Positions 18,655 to 30,100 of a stretch of 64,000 nucleotides of DNA are shown one piece after another. The notes under the pieces were generated by a model, which ran no database searches, was not told the origin of the DNA, and saw only the letters and a list, made by a program, of their open reading frames with translations. Both the position numbers and the translations under genes were made by a program. This stretch comes from Colius striatus (Eukaryota; Chordata; Aves; Coliiformes; Coliidae): positions 142,084,671-142,148,670 of the forward strand of contig NC_084759.1 in NCBI RefSeq assembly GCF_028858725.1, in the 5' to 3' direction. Each line of letters starts with the position of its first letter. Positions within the stretch are counted from its first letter, which is position 1.

Positions 18655-21293
18655 TGGCGGCCATTGATGGGCGACCAATCCTGAAGTTAACCTGGCTAAC
18701 AGATAAACCAGTTTGGATTGATCAATGGCCGCTAAGCAAAGAAAAGCTCGCCCACATTCATGAATTAGTAAATGAACAACTAGAGAAGGGTCATATTAAG
18801 CCATCCACCAGTCCATGGAATACACCAATTTTTACTATCCCTAAAAAATCAGGGAGGTGGAGGCTGTTACATGATTTAAGAGCTGTTAATGCAGTGATGC
18901 AGGACATGGGTGCTTTACAGCCAGGATTACCCTCTCCTGCAATGCTTCCAAAAGAGTGGCCCCTGTTGGTGATTGACTTAAAGGACTGTTTTTTCACAAT
19001 TCCCTTACATGAGGATGACAGTGAGAAGTTTGCCTTTACAGTACCATCGATTAACAAACAAGAGCCAGCAAAACGATATCAATGGACTGTTTTACCTCAG
19101 GGAATGAAGAACTCACCAACTATTTGTCAAACTTATGTTGCCTGGGCGCTGGCACCTCTGCGCAAAAAATACCCTCGTGTCTTATTTTACCATTATATGG
19201 ATGATATCTTGATTGCAGGAAAAGACCTGGACCAGCATCGCATTCTACAAGAAGTGAACCGACAGTTAAGCAACTCCGGGTTGGTGATCGCGCCAGAGAA
19301 GGTACAAATGCACGCCTCTTGGAAATATTTAGGTAATATTATCACTGATGCGCGCATTTATCCTCAGAAGGTGGCAATTAAAACAGATATTGCTAACTTA
19401 ACAGACGTTCAAAAGCTGATAGGTGATATCCAATGGGTACGAACCATATGTGGTATCACAAATGAGGATCTTGCGCCACTAATGCCTTTGTTAAAGGGCT
19501 CAGTAGAGGCTGATAGTGCGCGAAGACTGTCTCGGCAGCAAATCCAAGCAATAGAAAAAATAGGAAGCAAGATAGTCAATAACTACAGTCACCGATATGA
19601 TCCTGACTTGTCAATTAACATTGCTGTGATAAGTCAAAACCAGCATGTAATGGCAATCTTGATGCAATGGGATTCAGTAGCGAAAGACCCATTGAGGATC
19701 TTGGAGTGGATATTTTTGCCATATAATTTACAAAAAACAATTACCACGAGGCTTGAGGCAATTGCAAAAATAATAGTTAAGGCCAGGAAACGTCTGCTGG
19801 AAATAGCAGGGATTGAGGCAGACATCATTTTCGTTCCTCTCACAGATGAGTTCTTGAACTGGGCACTGCAACAATCTGATGAATTACAGTGGGCCTTATT
19901 GTCATATCCAGGAACTATAAATAATCATTATCCGGCCCATAAATTGTTCTCTGTTAAATTTCAAATGGAAGACCGGCCGTTGAGATCAGCAGTACCCGTT
20001 AAAGGCCTGACTGTTTTTACCGACGCCAGTAAGATCCAAGCCAAAGCAGGAGTGGTTTGGTGGGAAAATGGAAAATGGCAAAATCTAACTGTCCACTCCC
20101 CAGGCAGTTCAGTTCAACTGCTGGAACTGATGGCTGTAGTTAAAACTTTTGAGAAATGGTCAGACGTCCCATTAAACATCATCTCCGATTCCCTCTATGT
20201 GGTCGATGCTGTCACTCGATTAGAGAGAGCGCTGTTGAAAGAAATCTCTAATCAGAATCTGTATAACTTATTTCTGAGACTCTGGCATCAGATAAATGAA
20301 CGGCAAACTGCTTATTATATTGGACATATTCGAAGCCATTCGGGCTTAAAAGATGGCCTATCAGTTGGCAATGAAATTGTTGACAGGATAGTGGCAGCTC
20401 CTTTATTGATACCTACGGGGCCAATAATTGACAAATTTTCTCAAGCCCGAAGATCGCACGATTTTTTTCATCAAAGTGCGAAAATGCTGGCGAAGCAGTT
20501 TGACCTGACCATATCGGACGCTCAGGGTATTGTTTCCACGTGCCCTGCATGCCAGAATCAGATCGGCCTAGGTGTAGGAGTCAATCCCAGGGGTCTGGCA
20601 CCATTAGGTATATGGCAATCAGATATCACTGTCTATGCTCCTTTTGGGCGATTTAAACGTATACATGTTACTATTGATACTTATTCAGCCATGGTCTGGG
20701 CCACAGCCTTAACCAGTGACAGTTCTCGAGACGTCATAAGACATTGGAGGAGTTGCTTTGCTGTCCTTGGTGTTCCAAGAGAGATAAAAACTGATAATGG
20801 CTCGGGATACATAGCCAGTAAAACACGTAAGTTTCTAAACTTATGGGGTGTTAAACATACTACTGGTATCCCAGGAAATTCCACCGGTCAAGCCATTATT
20901 GAACGGACACATCAAACCTTAAAAGGCCTTCTAGAAAAACAAAAAACGGGGGAAGAGGGGGTGAGTCCTCAAGACAGACTAATGAAAGCCCTTTATACAA
21001 TGAATCATCTCAGAATTGTGGCAAACCGGAATGAACCACCGGCATTAACACACTTTGCCCAAATGAGTCGGGATTTGGATTTTACTGACAAACCTAAAGT
21101 TTGGTATAAGAATCCCACTACTGGAGAGTGGCAAGGACCTGCAGATCTGTTAACGTGGGGAAGAGGCTATGCTTGTGTCATTACAGATCAAGGTCCCCGA
21201 TGGATTCCGGCAAAATGGATCAAGCCACATCAACAGAAAGGACTTAACTGTAAGACCAATGGAAAAAACAATCTTGAGGAAAGAACCAAGTGA
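18651..21293 (+). CDS. pol: Pol: reverse transcriptase, RNase H and integrase, intact
   Basis: Residue numbers count from the ATG at 18654 (879 codons). Reverse transcriptase occupies about 1-430, with the LPQGMKNSP segment and catalytic YMDD at 181-184; an upstream VIDLKDCFF segment carries the other catalytic aspartate. RNase H lies at about 450-590, with acidic residues D457 (FTDAS), E491 (LELMAV), D512 (SDSLYV) and D577 (NEIVDR). Integrase follows: a zinc-binding H-X3-H-X23-C-X2-C at about 600-635, then catalytic D657, D714 and E750, the last two 35 residues apart as in active retroviral integrases. The C-terminal domain has the GPADLLTWGRG pattern typical of class II integrases. Every catalytic residue checked is present and nothing interrupts the frame. 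Normal entry would be by the frameshift at 18645; the overlapping TAATG could also allow reinitiation. Confidence 0.96.
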   Translation, partial: LMAAIDGRPILKLTWLTDKPVWIDQWPLSKEKLAHIHELVNEQLEKGHIKPSTSPWNTPIFTIPKKSGRWRLLHDLRAVNAVMQDMGALQPGLPSPAMLPKEWPLLVIDLKDCFFTIPLHEDDSEKFAFTVPSINKQEPAKRYQWTVLPQGMKNSPTICQTYVAWALAPLRKKYPRVLFYHYMDDILIAGKDLDQHRILQEVNRQLSNSGLVIAPEKVQMHASWKYLGNIITDARIYPQKVAIKTDIANLTDVQKLIGDIQWVRTICGITNEDLAPLMPLLKGSVEADSARRLSRQQIQAIEKIGSKIVNNYSHRYDPDLSINIAVISQNQHVMAILMQWDSVAKDPLRILEWIFLPYNLQKTITTRLEAIAKIIVKARKRLLEIAGIEADIIFVPLTDEFLNWALQQSDELQWALLSYPGTINNHYPAHKLFSVKFQMEDRPLRSAVPVKGLTVFTDASKIQAKAGVVWWENGKWQNLTVHSPGSSVQLLELMAVVKTFEKWSDVPLNIISDSLYVVDAVTRLERALLKEISNQNLYNLFLRLWHQINERQTAYYIGHIRSHSGLKDGLSVGNEIVDRIVAAPLLIPTGPIIDKFSQARRSHDFFHQSAKMLAKQFDLTISDAQGIVSTCPACQNQIGLGVGVNPRGLAPLGIWQSDITVYAPFGRFKRIHVTIDTYSAMVWATALTSDSSRDVIRHWRSCFAVLGVPREIKTDNGSGYIASKTRKFLNLWGVKHTTGIPGNSTGQAIIERTHQTLKGLLEKQKTGEEGVSPQDRLMKALYTMNHLRIVANRNEPPALTHFAQMSRDLDFTDKPKVWYKNPTTGEWQGPADLLTWGRGYACVITDQGPRWIPAKWIKPHQQKGLNCKTNGKNNLEERTK

Positions 21294-21727
21294 TCCACCC
21301 TCAATCCATCACTCTATTAAAATGTAAACCCTCGCAACTGTGGCACCACTTAGGCTGCTGTAAATTCCTTCAGCTATAAAAGAATTAAAGAACTTAAGAT
21401 GACCAACAGATGAAGAGATACTTCCATCTTATTGATAATGCTCACAGATCAGCATGCTAAAGGATCTGAAGAAAAGTCCGGAACTACATCAGGAAAAAGA
21501 AATATCAGTGGAGCTACCAAGACCTCATCCCTTCCTGCCAGTGTGCGTCCCTCCTACCAACACATATCAGATTGTTTATTTTGACTTTATGGATTTCTGT
21601 ATTGTATTGTTCAGCGATGTAGCTGTTATTGACCTTTTGTTGTAAACTCATGGCCATGGGTAAAAATATTTATGTTTTCTTCATGTACCTTTAATTCTGA
21701 AATGTGTTGCTAAAGGCTGGCTGGTTC
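21294..21727 (+). other. ERV region where env would be expected; non-coding
   Basis: About 434 bases between the pol stop and the polypurine tract. The longest open frame is 63 codons (21454-21645) with a hydrophobic C-terminal end; it shows no signal peptide, furin site, CX6CC motif or recognisable transmembrane subunit. A complete retroviral env needs roughly 1.5 kb or more, so env is absent rather than broken. Confidence 0.85.
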
Positions 21728-21747
21728 AAAAAAGAAAAAGGGGGGAA
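21728..21747 (+). other. polypurine tract
   Basis: An uninterrupted purine run (A6 G A5 G6 A2) ends directly before the TTG at the 3' LTR edge. This is the plus-strand DNA primer of reverse transcription and marks the U3 start. Confidence 0.93.
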
Positions 21748-21748
21748 T

Positions 21749-22029
21749 TGTAGGCACAGACATAGCTTGGACCAGCCAGCTTGAATAAAGATGGTAGGGA
21801 TAAGTTAATGCAGCTGGCATGCTACTTCAGAAACAGGTGCTGCAAGTTAATCAATTGGGCCCTGGGTGATCTCATGGGCAGAAGCAGCATATAAGGAGGT
21901 AGCTAGCAAAGGAAGGGTGGCTTCGAGTCAGCTCTGGTGGTTGTACTACGTTGCCCCTGTACGTCTCTGCACGTGCATTACTTAGACCCTCTACGTATTT
22001 GAGTGATTATTGCCTTCACAACAACAACA
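21749..22029 (+). repeat. 3' LTR (281 bp)
   Basis: TG...CA bounded and, in a base-by-base reading, the same as the 5' LTR with no substitutions or gaps. It is followed directly by the second TTTTTG. Its TATA motif lies at the equivalent position, so it could act as a promoter for flanking host DNA to the right. Confidence 0.97.
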
Positions 22030-22035
22030 TTTTTG
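22030..22035 (+). repeat. target-site duplication, right copy (TTTTTG)
   Basis: Matches 15576-15581 exactly, which supports a single integration event with no later rearrangement between the LTRs. Confidence 0.9.
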
Positions 22036-22439
22036 TCCTTTAATAACCACTTGCCCCACTCTCCGGTGATGGAAATAGTAGCAGTAGTAGGAGTAAGTCA
22101 AAGGGAGTGAGTTTGTTGTGAGGAACTGGACACATTTCCAGCAGTGAGGTTTTTATGAGTCAAGGTGGAATTCATGGAATAAAAATCTGGAAGTGGGGAA
22201 GGAAAATCTTGAGCTTCTGCCAAAGGAAGGCTTGTTCCAGACAAGTTACCTGATCTGACCTGCCTCACAGGTGTGAAAACCTTCAATGACCCACCCCCAT
22301 GTTCTCTACCTGCCCCTGCAAACACCAAAGAAAACCATCACCTTATTCGCAGCCGCTGCCCTCGTGGGAAGCCGCCAGTTTCCTCGAGGCGTAAAGCTCA
22401 TGATCTGAGAATTTGTGGCACTCCACGAAAGGAAATATA

Positions 22440-22675
22440 GGGTAAACTTCTGAAACATTTTCTAATGTTGACGTCTTTCAAGCAGTGGAATTGTCTCCCC
22501 AGGGACATGTGGATGCTGGGCTCCTTGAGTCAGGGAGATAGGACTGGACAACACACAGGGAGACGTATTGTTGGGAACCTTACTGCCCCCGTCCCTGGGA
22601 GAGACAATCAAGGGGGAGAGAAAGGAAATAAATTAGATGACTTGAATCATTTCCAGCTCTAATTGCTATGATCTT
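22440..22675 (+). mobile_element. ancient CR1-like 3' fragment
   Basis: The order 'GTGGAATTGTCTCCCCAGGG', 'GACTGGACAA', 'TAGATGACTTGAATCATTTCCAGC', 'GCTATGATC' follows the layout of old CR1 3' ends (a TGGAAT..CTCC segment, a short spacer, then a TAGATGAC..GGTCC..CCAGC tail). It is strongly diverged from the younger CR1 copies in this window. Confidence 0.5.
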
Positions 22676-24006
22676 GCAGTACTTTTCCCAGCCCCAAGTA
22701 TAACATTAACCATCGAAGCACGATTTCACCCACGGTCAATTAAACCAGGATTCATCTAGCCTGACATCACCCAGTAAAATCCATTCTGGTCTCAGGGGTA
22801 CCCTGTGAGAAGAGGCAGGAGGCAGACAGGGGTTCCATGGGATGGGCAAAACCGCTGCCTTTGGAGGTGGACATCTCCAGCATGCTCTTCCCCATGGGCA
22901 CAAAGGGCAATGTCGCAACTGTATGATGTGTGTTTGCCTTTCCTCACCTCAGTGATGCACTAGTAGGATCCTTGGGAGTGATTCCCCCATATAGGTGGTG
23001 CTGCTGGCTAGGGAGCTGCTCCAGAGGTCAGATGGAGAGAGCCCACAATGCTGGCTGCTGGCTGCTGTCCTGCCAGACGGCAGGCTACCTCTTCATGTGC
23101 AGTGGCTACAAATATTATCCTCTGTCCGGTTTGTTCCCGTGCTCCTGCTTCTCCAAAGCGCAGCTCTGGGAAGCCTGTCAGGTGCCCACAAGAGATTCAG
23201 CATCTGGAGCTGCATTTCTGAACATTGAGTCTCATAGGGTGGAGGGCAGGTCAGAGTACGGTTCTCCTAAGGCAGATCTCCTATGGCCACAACCCTCTTC
23301 CTTATGACTCCTTTCCTCCTTCTCTTCCTCCCCGCTCCTCGAGCAAAGGGGTGAACTGGACCATTTACTAAGTTTTGAATACGAAGAAATCAAACAAGGT
23401 GAAGACACAAGGATTTAAAGGCGGCAGCGGTAAGCAAGCAGCCCCGACGGCTGTGGCGGGGTTGAAGCCCTGACTTGTCTGGCTCCACGTAACTCAGGAG
23501 CACGGCTGGGAAGAGCGTGCCGAGTTCATGCCTCCTCCTTTGGCACTTTAATCGTTAGACAGGCGCTCTTGACAGTGGGCTCTATAGGCTGGGTGAGTTA
23601 AACTGTAACTGCCCTCCTCGGTGGCCTTCAGCCAGGAGCCCCGGCTTGCGTGACTAAGACAGGACCAGCCTTCCATATGAGTCTCACCAGCTCTTGATGA
23701 TTGTGGGGATGGAGCAGGATATTGTTAGGCTTTGTCTCATGGAGCTGGCAGACCTTCCTCATCTTTCCCTCCCATGGACAGATTAGTTACACCTGCCCCC
23801 ATCACACTGCCAGGTGTCGGGGACAGGAGATGCTCTTGCAGCACGAAGCCCTGTGCCCTGCCACTGATAAGTACCAGGGCTGCATGGTTCAGGGAGGTGC
23901 AGGACCATGGCCATAGCCAGACGGTGAGGTAATCTGCCCCACATCCCCTCCCCAACTCCCCTTCTCTCAGACCAAGTCTCTTGGTCTCTTCTACTTGGCT
24001 TAAACC
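22676..24006. other. non-coding DNA, no recognised feature
   Basis: Moderately GC-rich. Overlapping short frames on both strands (60-125 codons) have no motif and no splice context. No repeat recognised. Confidence 0.4.
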
Positions 24007-24190
24007 CCAAGGCGAAGAGTTGTACATCCTTTCCAAAATTTTTATCGGCATGAATTATGACAGCTCTGGATATACTTATTGTCTGTTCGAATGGCCGATC
24101 CCAATCTAAAGTCTTACTTAATTCTTGGCCTCGACTGCTTCCTGTGGTAATGAGCTCCACAGTGTAATTAAACATGGTCTGTAATAGCAA
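24007..24190 (-). mobile_element. possible ancient CR1/L3-like fragment, minus orientation
   Basis: The stretch 'TTCCTGTGGTAATGAGCTCC' followed by 'ACAGTGTAATTAAACATG' resembles the conserved block near the 3' end of very old CR1/L3 elements read on the minus strand. The minus-strand frame here (part of a 171-codon frame) would be a remnant of that or chance. Identification is from memory only. Confidence 0.35.
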
Positions 24191-27100
24191 GGAAGCGATG
24201 GGCTTCACCAGCAGCAGCACATGGGTGTGCATGCATATGTCTCTGAGTGCATGTGTGTGTGCAGGCTGGGGTGCACAGGAGATGTGCAGACAGAGCAAGC
24301 ATCACCTTGGGAGGACAGGAACAACCCCAGGGCACAGCTGTGCTGAGGCAAAGAGGCACCGAGGCCACAGCTCTGGGGCTGTTAACCTCAGATACTGTGG
24401 CAGAGGGATACACCGAATGCCTGGCTGACAGGGAACAATGAAACCCAAATTGCTGTCCTCACAGTCAGATGGGAGCGGTCCCTCTGACAGCCCCCTCCCT
24501 CTAGATTAGTGGAGTGATGCTGAAGTCCCACAGATCCTGCAAGAATATGTCCCTGAACAGCTGAGCAGCCACAGGGGGGTTTGGGGAAAGTGCACACAAG
24601 GCTTTAGCTTCCTTCCTTTCCTTTTTTTTTGTCCTTTTTTTCCTTTGTTTTTCTGCACCCCCCTCCCCCCCAATTGTCTCCCTTTGTTGTTTCTTTCTTC
24701 ACTTGCTCAAATGTTCTTCTGTCATTTCTTTCTTCAAAAGCCAGACAGGCCTCTGGCTGGGTCTGGCAATGACAGGGTGAAAGGGGATTATTCTGATAAT
24801 CACAGGGATGAATACCCCAGAGCAACTTCAGCTAAAGGAGGAAACAAACACAATTCACACCTTACATCCAGCTTTCCCATAGGCTGTGCAGATAGGTAGG
24901 CTCATGAGGATGTGCTCACAGGGCTGAGCTCTCTCTCCCCTGCCTGACCCCACAGGCACTGCTGCAGGTGGGCATGGGGGCAGAATCCCCCAAAGCTGAG
25001 GTGAGAGCTGTTCCCTGGGCTCACTCAGTGTCTCTCTGTATCACCACTAGCTGTGGGACCAGCCCGATGCCCTGCTCGGGTGGCCTTAGGGGCACACAGG
25101 TGATGTAGATGGCTTCAAGGGCAGGTGGCAAACACTCTGCAGCCTGGCAAGTGGTGAGGGAAGGGAAAGAAATGTGCTGAGATGCCAAGCCAGGAGGGTG
25201 CAACCAGTGCCACCCTGCCACTGAGGAGCTGGGACAGTGGCAGGGACTGGATGGAGTCGGGAATGTCACCACGCAGGGCTGCAGAGAGAGATGTAGGGCA
25301 GTGTGCAGAGAGGAATAATACACAGGGTATAATGTACATCTGCCAGGCGAGTGATTGCTGGTGCTGCTGCCTGGAGGCAGATGCTGCCCTGGCACAGATC
25401 CCACACAGCCCAGGGGCAGCCACTATTTACAGCCAGGGAAGCCACAGTGTGGTTCCTGCTTTTATTTCTGGGTCCCACAAAGCCCAGGGACACACTGAAG
25501 AGCAGAAGCGAGGCTTAGGATGGGTTCTATAGTGCCTGGCTGTGCTGCTCAGAAGGCTGCCTGCAAAGCAACTTGATGCCAACAAAGCCTTTGTATGAAA
25601 ACCTCTGTGTTTCATAGGCTCCAAAGTGTCCTTTGATGACAAATGCCTTTGCTTAGTAGTCTCACCTTCACAGTGCAAGCTGAAGGGAACATAATACAAT
25701 CCTTAGATATTGTGGCTTCTGAACAAATAGATGTAGCATGAGGAATAGATGGGCTTACACAAACACCAGCATTAAGGCACACAAAGTAGGCAGGGAAGGA
25801 AACTGTAATAACTGAAGCATTAGTACAGTCACAAGATTTCAGGATGGAAGAAACCACGTGGCAATAGATGGTTTTCTTCTAAGGCACTCAGATGTGTTAA
25901 AGATGATCTTGGTGCTCAGCCACCAGACAGTGATGCATGTGGATACTGACGTGCCCGAGGCACAAGCAGCCCTCTGCATATTTCAAGGACTTGGTCATGA
26001 AAAAGTGTGTGTATGTGTACATATTCATGCATGCAAAAAACTAAAGACATACAAACCAATGAGATCTAGTTCAGATTGCAGTCATGTGCTCTTGCAAAGG
26101 TAAAATTAAAGACATAGAATTCCCCCCTACAATTTAAGCGTCATTGTGTGTGTTCTATATTTTCTGTGGTTGACATCCATAAGTTATGACTGAATTTTCA
26201 TCTGGAGACGCTGATTTTCCAGGATGCGTGAAGCACCTACCTGCTAACACCGCCTGTGGTGGATGAAGTTAAGCTAAATTCACTAGATGATTCAACACAT
26301 CTTGGGACTGTAATTAAACACACTTGCAAAAAATCCAAAGGAAAAACTCCCCAGAAAACCCAAACCAAAACCCCACAAAAACTGAACACACCATGATTCG
26401 TGCCCCAAAACACGTTTCTTCACGTGCATAAGATCTTGGTTTTCACTCAGAGCAGCTCTTATTTTGGTGGATTTGATTTTCATTTCTGAGCCTTTAATGT
26501 TCACCGAGGGTACATTTTTCTTCATTTCCCTTGAGTCATGGAATCATTTTTTTTCCCCTGTATATGCAGATGTGGACCTTCTTTCTATCTCAGGGCTTCA
26601 GGGGCTGTGTTTGGAAGACCCAAACATCATGGAAAATTGTACTGTTGTGCAATCACTTGTACTTGTGTTCAACATCCTTCAAGATATTGCTTGTATATAA
26701 ATCCTGTTACAGTAGCATGAATATTGTTGTGCACGGAGGTCAATGGACAGCCAACAAGACACTGTGTGGTGCAGAGGGCCCAGATCTACCTCTCTTGATC
26801 CTTAGTGAGTATTACAAAATTGAGCTTTAGGGGTGACCATACCATTTGTTGTCAGTGAGTTCTGGGAACTTTCACAAGCCCATGGCAGCTAAACTGCTAG
26901 GCATCAGTAGTCCATTTAGAGGCCTGAACCACAGCTGGTATGTTCTACTGAAGGCGAGGGGGCAGCTGGCCTTTGACATTGTGTTTGGTTGACTACATTT
27001 CCTTGGTTCTTCCTTGTTGAGAAGATGACGGTAGTTAATGGTGTCAATGGTATGGTGAAGATGTTCTTCGAGACACTTGGATGGCAGAGATCTGGCTCCA

Positions 27101-30100
27101 AACTGGGCATGAAGTGATTGCTATTCCACTGACTCCTCTCATGTCCACAGAGGTTCCCAAATGATCCATGACACTCTGGCTGCACAGTGCGAGGCTACAG
27201 CACACCCTGCAACGACATGACCCAAAGGCCTCTGTCGAGTCTGAACTTGCCGTGATATCATCTGAAGATTGCACACGTAACGATGAGCATAAGCAATACT
27301 GTTGTGCTGAATAAGGTGTCGTACCAGGAAAAACAAAACCAGGGAAGTTGGCGTCATTGTCTCTAACTCCTGTCACTATTCAGCTATTAGGAGACGCAGA
27401 GGAAAGCTCTGGGTCAGCGTTAGGCTGGGTGACTTTGCTGCATGGATCTAAGACTGGTTTCCCAATGAAGTCATGCTTTGGTCTGTCACTTCACACAAAG
27501 GAAGCCTCTGGGTCATCCATGGTGATATTTCTCGGCAGCTCTATAGATAGCTTTGATGTGCTCTTTGACAGATGAGCATAAACAATTGTCTTACCACTCT
27601 TGTTTTTGAGAGTCATCACTTCATTAACAAAGGGATCAAAATAAAGCTTTCAACCATAAGGGCGAGGAGTAGCCTTTCACTGTCACCTTGAAGTCATTGT
27701 GCCTAACCTGGGCTATGGGGAGGAGGTGGTAAGGACAGATGTTGCATAAGGGGCACTACATCTCTGACATCCACCACTTCGCAAAGTGCTTGTTCCTGCA
27801 GCTCAGCACAAAGCCAGCAGCCGCTGCCTTTCCCCAGCACACCCAGCTCACGGGCTGGCGGGCAGACAGACCCCTCCTATGGCCCACGAGGAATCACAGG
27901 TTACAAAGAGAGTGAGTGTTTGAAGACAGTGGTCTCTCCCTGCCATCCCAGGGATGACTCTGGACGTGGATTCCCAATGGAAGCTGTGAACTTGCACCAT
28001 ATCTTGCTGACAAATCACCCTTCTGTCATTTCCTTTGGTTTCCTCCAGGCTGTTGCCCTCTCCTGCCCTGGGTCTAGCGAGTGATGCATTCAGGATTCAA
28101 GGTGTCAGTTGCTGCCAAGCCAATAGGACAGGACTTTTCAGAGGGCATAGATAGGAAGTACAATTTGTGATGTGCAACATCATTGCACTGATGGAGGATT
28201 TTGAACACTGGCTTAAATGCACAAGGAGAAAGAGTTTATTTTATCTGTGCTCAAGAGTTCCACCTTTCTCATGTTATTGGGGCTGGAGAAATAGGGACTT
28301 TACAGTACTATATTAGAAATGGTCCTGAGAGAGTTTGCAGAAGCCAGAATGTACTGAGCAACCTAGTTCCTACCATCTCCTCTTGAAGGACAAGCAGCAC
28401 CACGTGCTCTGGCGCAGCAGTTCCTCTTTGTCATCTCCATCGGATAACTTTGTAGGCTGTCCAAAGTACAGCAGCAAACCCTTCGTGCTTAACAGTTTTG
28501 AATAATAATAACAATTATAAAAAGCTAACAAAAATGGGTGCTGCTTTCTGAGACACACAGGAAGTTGACAGTATTGAAAAACTGGGCACTTACCCCCTTA
28601 AGGCATTTTGCTAGTTTGTCTTCTGAAGAGACAATGCAAGCCATCAAGTTACTACTGCTTAACAAATTGCTGCAAGTTAGCTGAGCTTTAGCAATTGGCA
28701 GTATGTACGCTCTTGGCCCAATGCAAATCTAAGTATGTCAGCTGAAACAGTAGCTGCCAGCTACCATTGTCCTGTCCTTCCTCTCTGAGTAGCAGAAAGA
28801 CCTTGCCACTCTCATATATCATCCTCAGTGGAGATTCTTGGTTTCTCATACAATCCCCTGTTGTAGGGGCCTCCTCTTATGCAGACAATCAAGATAACAG
28901 CATGAATTCCTACTTACCCTGGTTCATTTTACATCTCTGGAGTCTCAGTTCTGTAAAAAAAGTGAGTATTCAGCAGTCATGCCAGGCACATTGAAGAGGA
29001 CACCTAGGGAACAGAGCCAAGCTCTGCACAAACCTTTTAATATCTTTGTGACCATTTTACTTACCATTTCTGCTTTAAAATGTCTTTTTAAAAAAAAAAA
29101 AAAAAAGAGAATATCCTGTATGAGCATCATTCTGCTGGATTTATGCAGAAGAGATTACTCCCCCAAATAAACTCTTCAGTCAGAATTATACTGAAAAAGC
29201 CACTCAGTACTGCTGCTTATTCCCTCCGCGTCTCAGGTGAGAAAGCAGCAATGAAGACATCTATTCCTGGGTACTACAGAAGGAAAGTCCAGTGATTTAA
29301 TTCCTGTCTTGTACTGAACATTGGCCTTTAAGAAGCCCAGCCTGCACTGGGTATCTCTGTACAGCAAATGCAACCACCAACTGCTGTCGTTGGCCAGAAC
29401 TTCAGGTTGATTCCCACTCACAGTAACCTAACACAGATACATGTTTCCTAGGAGGAGAAATAAGGCAATTTTTACAGTCACTGGTAAAAATCATGGTGCT
29501 TCCTGCTTGGGCTGAAAGTGTCTTTGAGAGGATTTAACATCTTAATATCAGCAACTGTGACAATACTCAGGTTGCAAGCTACCTGGACCACGTGAAACTC
29601 ATATGTTTGATCTCACTCTTGGTAAGCAATGCATAAACATCCCTCCAAACAGCTGAGTGTCTCTGGCTTTGGTGGGTGCCACAGGCCTATAGAGCTCCCC
29701 AGCTCTTTCTGCTCTGGCTGCTGCTGAGCCCCAGCCCCTTCTGAAACAACCTCACAGTTACCACTTGGATTGAGAGAACACAGCTGAAGCCAAGACATAG
29801 TACTTTAGAGGAATGAAGGATATCATCAAAGGTGCCAATAGTTCAACATTTCCTTATTAGTTGCACCCTTTGCTTTCTCAAACTTCAATGATCACCACCA
29901 GCAAAATACTAACAATAACTATTAATACTAAATTAATTAATTGAAAGAAGAATGGAGTGAACTGCTGACTGAATTCACATAGTGACCAAAAAATGAGATG
30001 CTGAAATCAAACTGCACTTTGAACTTAGTTTTTAAATACCATGTACATGTATTTCACATGTCCTCCAAGTCATTAAGTATCTGACATAGCGTCTTGCAGC

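Larger units (their letters stand above)
15582..22029 (+). mobile_element. young, coding-complete, env-less class II endogenous retrovirus
   Basis: Complete provirus of 6448 bases. In order it has a 281-bp 5' LTR, a primer-binding site for tRNA-Trp, gag, a dUTPase-protease frame, a pol frame, about 455 bases of non-coding sequence, a polypurine tract and a 281-bp 3' LTR, bounded by the 6-bp duplication TTTTTG. Read base by base, the two LTRs show no difference, so integration was recent on the host time scale or the LTRs were homogenised by gene conversion. All three frames are open from end to end. Two -1 frameshifts and the dUTPase next to protease are betaretrovirus-like (ERVK class); the tRNA-Trp primer is the choice known from avian sarcoma-leukosis viruses. 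There is no env and no recognisable env remnant, so the element probably spreads as an intracellular retrotransposon or depends on another element's envelope. Whether it is transcribed cannot be told. Confidence 0.97.

Noticed and set aside
21454..21645. Frame of 63 codons considered as an env remnant
   Set aside because: A hydrophobic end alone is not enough: no cysteine motif, cleavage site or signal peptide.
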